DNA of 64,000 bases from Thermoanaerobacterales bacterium UBA4880 (GTDB lineage: Bacteria > Bacillota > Thermoanaerobacteria > Thermoanaerobacterales > UBA4877): the NCBI GenBank assembly GCA_002399285.1, contig DHDI01000012.1, forward strand, positions 14,689 through 78,688. Reading direction: 5' to 3'. Every line of letters starts with the position of its first letter. The first letter of the stretch is position 1. The position numbers and the translations under genes were made by a program. The notes under the pieces are model-generated. The model did no database searches. It was not told the DNA's origin and saw nothing but the letters and a program-made list of their open reading frames with translations. Positions 62,383 through 64,000 of this stretch are shown one piece after another.

Positions 62383-63532
62383 AAGACCAGATGGCAAATA
62401 TGGAATAAGAAACAAAGTAATAATATTATCAACCGTAGGATGTGCTAATGAAACTGCCAGACTGATATCCCAGCAGGTGCATGGTACGGTAAATATACCT
62501 AATCCAAAAGGCTGCGGCCAGATCGGAAAGGGCATAGAGATCATGCGGAGAACGCTTATTGGTTTGTCACTAAATCCTAATGTATTTGGGACCATAATTG
62601 TTGGATTAGGGTGTGAAACAACTCAACCCTATAAACTGTATGAAGAGATAAAGGAAAGAAGCAGCAAACCAATTGAAGTGATAACGATACAGGACGAAGG
62701 CGGTACATTAAAGGCAATAGAAAAAGGTGTTAAGCTAGCCGGAAAAATGGTTGGAGATATGTCAAGGGTGGAAAGGGAAGAGGCAGATATATCCAATATA
62801 ATTCTGGCAACCAACTGTGGCGGGTCTGATGCTACATCCGGTATTTCTGCCAACCCGGCCTTGGGTTATTGCAGCGACGCTCTGATAAATATGGGAGGTA
62901 CGGTTATTTTAGGAGAAACCACTGAACTTATCGGTACTGAACACATATTGGCAAGGAGAGCGAAGGATGACACTGTAAGGAAGGACATATTAAAGATTGT
63001 TAAAGATTTGGAACTTGAATTTCACAGACTGGGGATCGACGTAAGGGGAGCCAATCCTACTCCGGGAAATATTAAGGGAGGCTTAAGCACCTTAGAGGAG
63101 AAGGCCTTAGGAGGAATCAGCAAGGGTGGGTCAAGTACCATCAATGAGGTTGTACGCTACAGTGATGCCCCTGAAACTAAGGGCCTGGTAATAATGGATA
63201 CTCCGGGTTATGATGTTGAATCGATTACCGGTATGGCGGCCGGAGGAGCTCAAATATGCATATTCACGACCGGAAGGGGTACTCCTATCGGGAATCCTCT
63301 AATGCCTGTAATTAAAGTAACCGGTAATAAACGAACTTATGAGAAGATGTTAGATAATATGGATCTGGATGTTTCAGATGCATTAAGCGGCAAAAGAAGC
63401 ATCGGTGAATGTGGAGAAATGATCTTTCATGAATTAGTAGATGTATGTAATGGGAAATATACAAAAGCCGAAACCTATGGATTCTCAGATATATGTATAT
63501 ATAGAAATCAAGAGGTCTGGTGTTATTTATAA
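62363..63532 (+). CDS. UxaA-family dehydratase large subunit (altronate/galactarate dehydratase-like)
   Basis: 389-residue iron-dependent lyase of the UxaA C-terminal family. It begins KRPDGKYGIRNKVIILSTVG, continues with NPKGCGQIG and LGCETTQ, and later ATNCGGSDATSGISANPALG, where conserved Cys residues are placed. Relatives dehydrate altronate, galactarate or sulfolactate. The two-piece arrangement (SAF subunit plus large subunit) resembles SuyAB and some altronate dehydratases. Substrate not decided. Confidence 0.9.
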   Translation: MKVKAYKRPDGKYGIRNKVIILSTVGCANETARLISQQVHGTVNIPNPKGCGQIGKGIEIMRRTLIGLSLNPNVFGTIIVGLGCETTQPYKLYEEIKERSSKPIEVITIQDEGGTLKAIEKGVKLAGKMVGDMSRVEREEADISNIILATNCGGSDATSGISANPALGYCSDALINMGGTVILGETTELIGTEHILARRAKDDTVRKDILKIVKDLELEFHRLGIDVRGANPTPGNIKGGLSTLEEKALGGISKGGSSTINEVVRYSDAPETKGLVIMDTPGYDVESITGMAAGGAQICIFTTGRGTPIGNPLMPVIKVTGNKRTYEKMLDNMDLDVSDALSGKRSIGECGEMIFHELVDVCNGKYTKAETYGFSDICIYRNQEVWCYL

Positions 63533-63592
63533 TAAGCGGCATATAAAAACAAGTGAGTGTTATCACAGGACTTAGAGGAGGAATATAGAAAA

Positions 63593-64000
63593 ATGAAGGT
63601 CACATCCCTGCAAATATACAAAGTGAAACCAAGATGGATATTCATAAAAATAAATACTGATCAGGGAATATCTGGATGGGGAGAACTTATATCCGGTACC
63701 AGAACGGAAACAGTAGTAGCAGGTGCTATGGAGATCGGCGATTACCTGATCGGCAAGGATCCGACTCAAATTGAAGATATATGGCAGGTACTTTACAGAT
63801 CGTTTTTCCGGGGCGGCCCCATTAATATGACCATTTTATCCGGAATTGAAATGGCATTATGGGATATCAAAGGCAAATATTATAATATGCCGGTATATGA
63901 GTTTCTTGGCGGTAAGGCGAGAAAAAATATATTAGTTTATTCATGGATAGGCGGGGATAGGCCGTCGGATGTTGCTGATGAAGCTTTAAAGAGAAAAAAC
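63593..64000 (+). CDS. Enolase-superfamily dehydratase (galactonate dehydratase-like), partial
   Basis: The first 136 residues of a mandelate racemase/enolase-superfamily enzyme, cut by the window end. SLQIYKVKPRWIFIKINTDQ, GWGELISG, DYLIGKDP, LYRSFFRGGPINM, ALWDIKGKYYNMPVY and YSWIGGDRPSDV closely follow D-galactonate dehydratase (DgoD) order and spacing. The metal-binding residues lie in the missing part. GGAGGAAT lies before ATG 63593. It would form a 2-keto-3-deoxy sugar acid. Confidence 0.85.
   Translation, partial: MKVTSLQIYKVKPRWIFIKINTDQGISGWGELISGTRTETVVAGAMEIGDYLIGKDPTQIEDIWQVLYRSFFRGGPINMTILSGIEMALWDIKGKYYNMPVYEFLGGKARKNILVYSWIGGDRPSDVADEALKRKN

Overview
The window looks like the chromosome of an anaerobic Gram-positive bacterium of the Clostridia type. 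This is inferred from strong GGAGG ribosome-binding sites, many hairpin-plus-T-run terminators, TGnTATAAT promoters, a CBS-type family II pyrophosphatase, OadB/OadG-like sodium pump subunits, an [FeFe]-hydrogenase-like protein, class 1B dihydroorotate dehydrogenase, an Rpn/YhgA-type nuclease with Gly-Arg-Glu repeats, SLH domains and a sigma54/LevR-type PTS regulator. I do not name a species. Most of the window has balanced base composition. From about 54.8 kb to the end it becomes clearly AT-rich.

Layout. 0-3 kb: end of an Opp/Dpp peptide ABC transporter operon (permease, two ATPases, a tiny membrane protein). 3-19 kb: mixed housekeeping and accessory genes: DNA polymerase IV, an Asp-box lipoprotein, two MFS exporters, an Rpn-type nuclease, AroH chorismate mutase, an orphan radical SAM DNA-repair protein, an orphan betaine-type binding lipoprotein, pyroglutamyl peptidase, a glycosylasparaginase-like Ntn hydrolase, a metallo-beta-lactamase-fold hydrolase, pyrC-pyrD, a cyclase-family hydrolase and a nitroreductase. 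19-25 kb: a complete cellobiose-type PTS locus with a divergent PRD regulator and its own HPr-like protein. 25-37 kb: OadB plus a 40-residue OadG-like partner, CBS-pyrophosphatase, a split ThrE exporter, a hydrogenase-like protein, MATE pump, two cell-surface proteins, TetR regulator and an Old-Yellow-Enzyme-type flavoprotein.

38-47.4 kb is the most original part. A 1187-residue protein fuses a glucosylglycerate/mannosylglycerate-synthase-like glycosyltransferase to a GH130 mannoside phosphorylase-like domain. It faces a convergent operon encoding a sugar-1-P nucleotidylyltransferase, a GT4 glycosyltransferase, a DNARAL-type helical-barrel protein and a phosphomannomutase. Together these could build and phosphorolytically recycle a mannose-containing solute or storage glycan. 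A few kb downstream (50.8-54.8 kb), a ROK regulator heads an operon for a phosphoglucose/phosphomannose isomerase, a PfkB kinase and a class II aldolase, which would carry Man-6-P or Glc-6-P into glycolysis.

Between these lie a polysaccharide deacetylase with SLH repeats, tRNA-Gln(CUG) and tRNA-Glu(CUC), and a scar in which a broken CPCC-domain gene meets a truncated HicB gene tail to tail.

55.4-64 kb: an AT-rich catabolic island. A LevR-like sigma54 activator is followed at once by a good -24/-12 promoter and by galactitol-type PTS IIA, IIB and IIC, a 2-hydroxyacid dehydrogenase, a two-piece UxaA-type dehydratase and a galactonate-dehydratase-like enolase-superfamily protein cut by the window end.

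A dispersed, structured intergenic repeat (core GCAATTTCGCGGTTGCGC between arms like CAGGCCGTGACA) occurs at least six times, always between genes.
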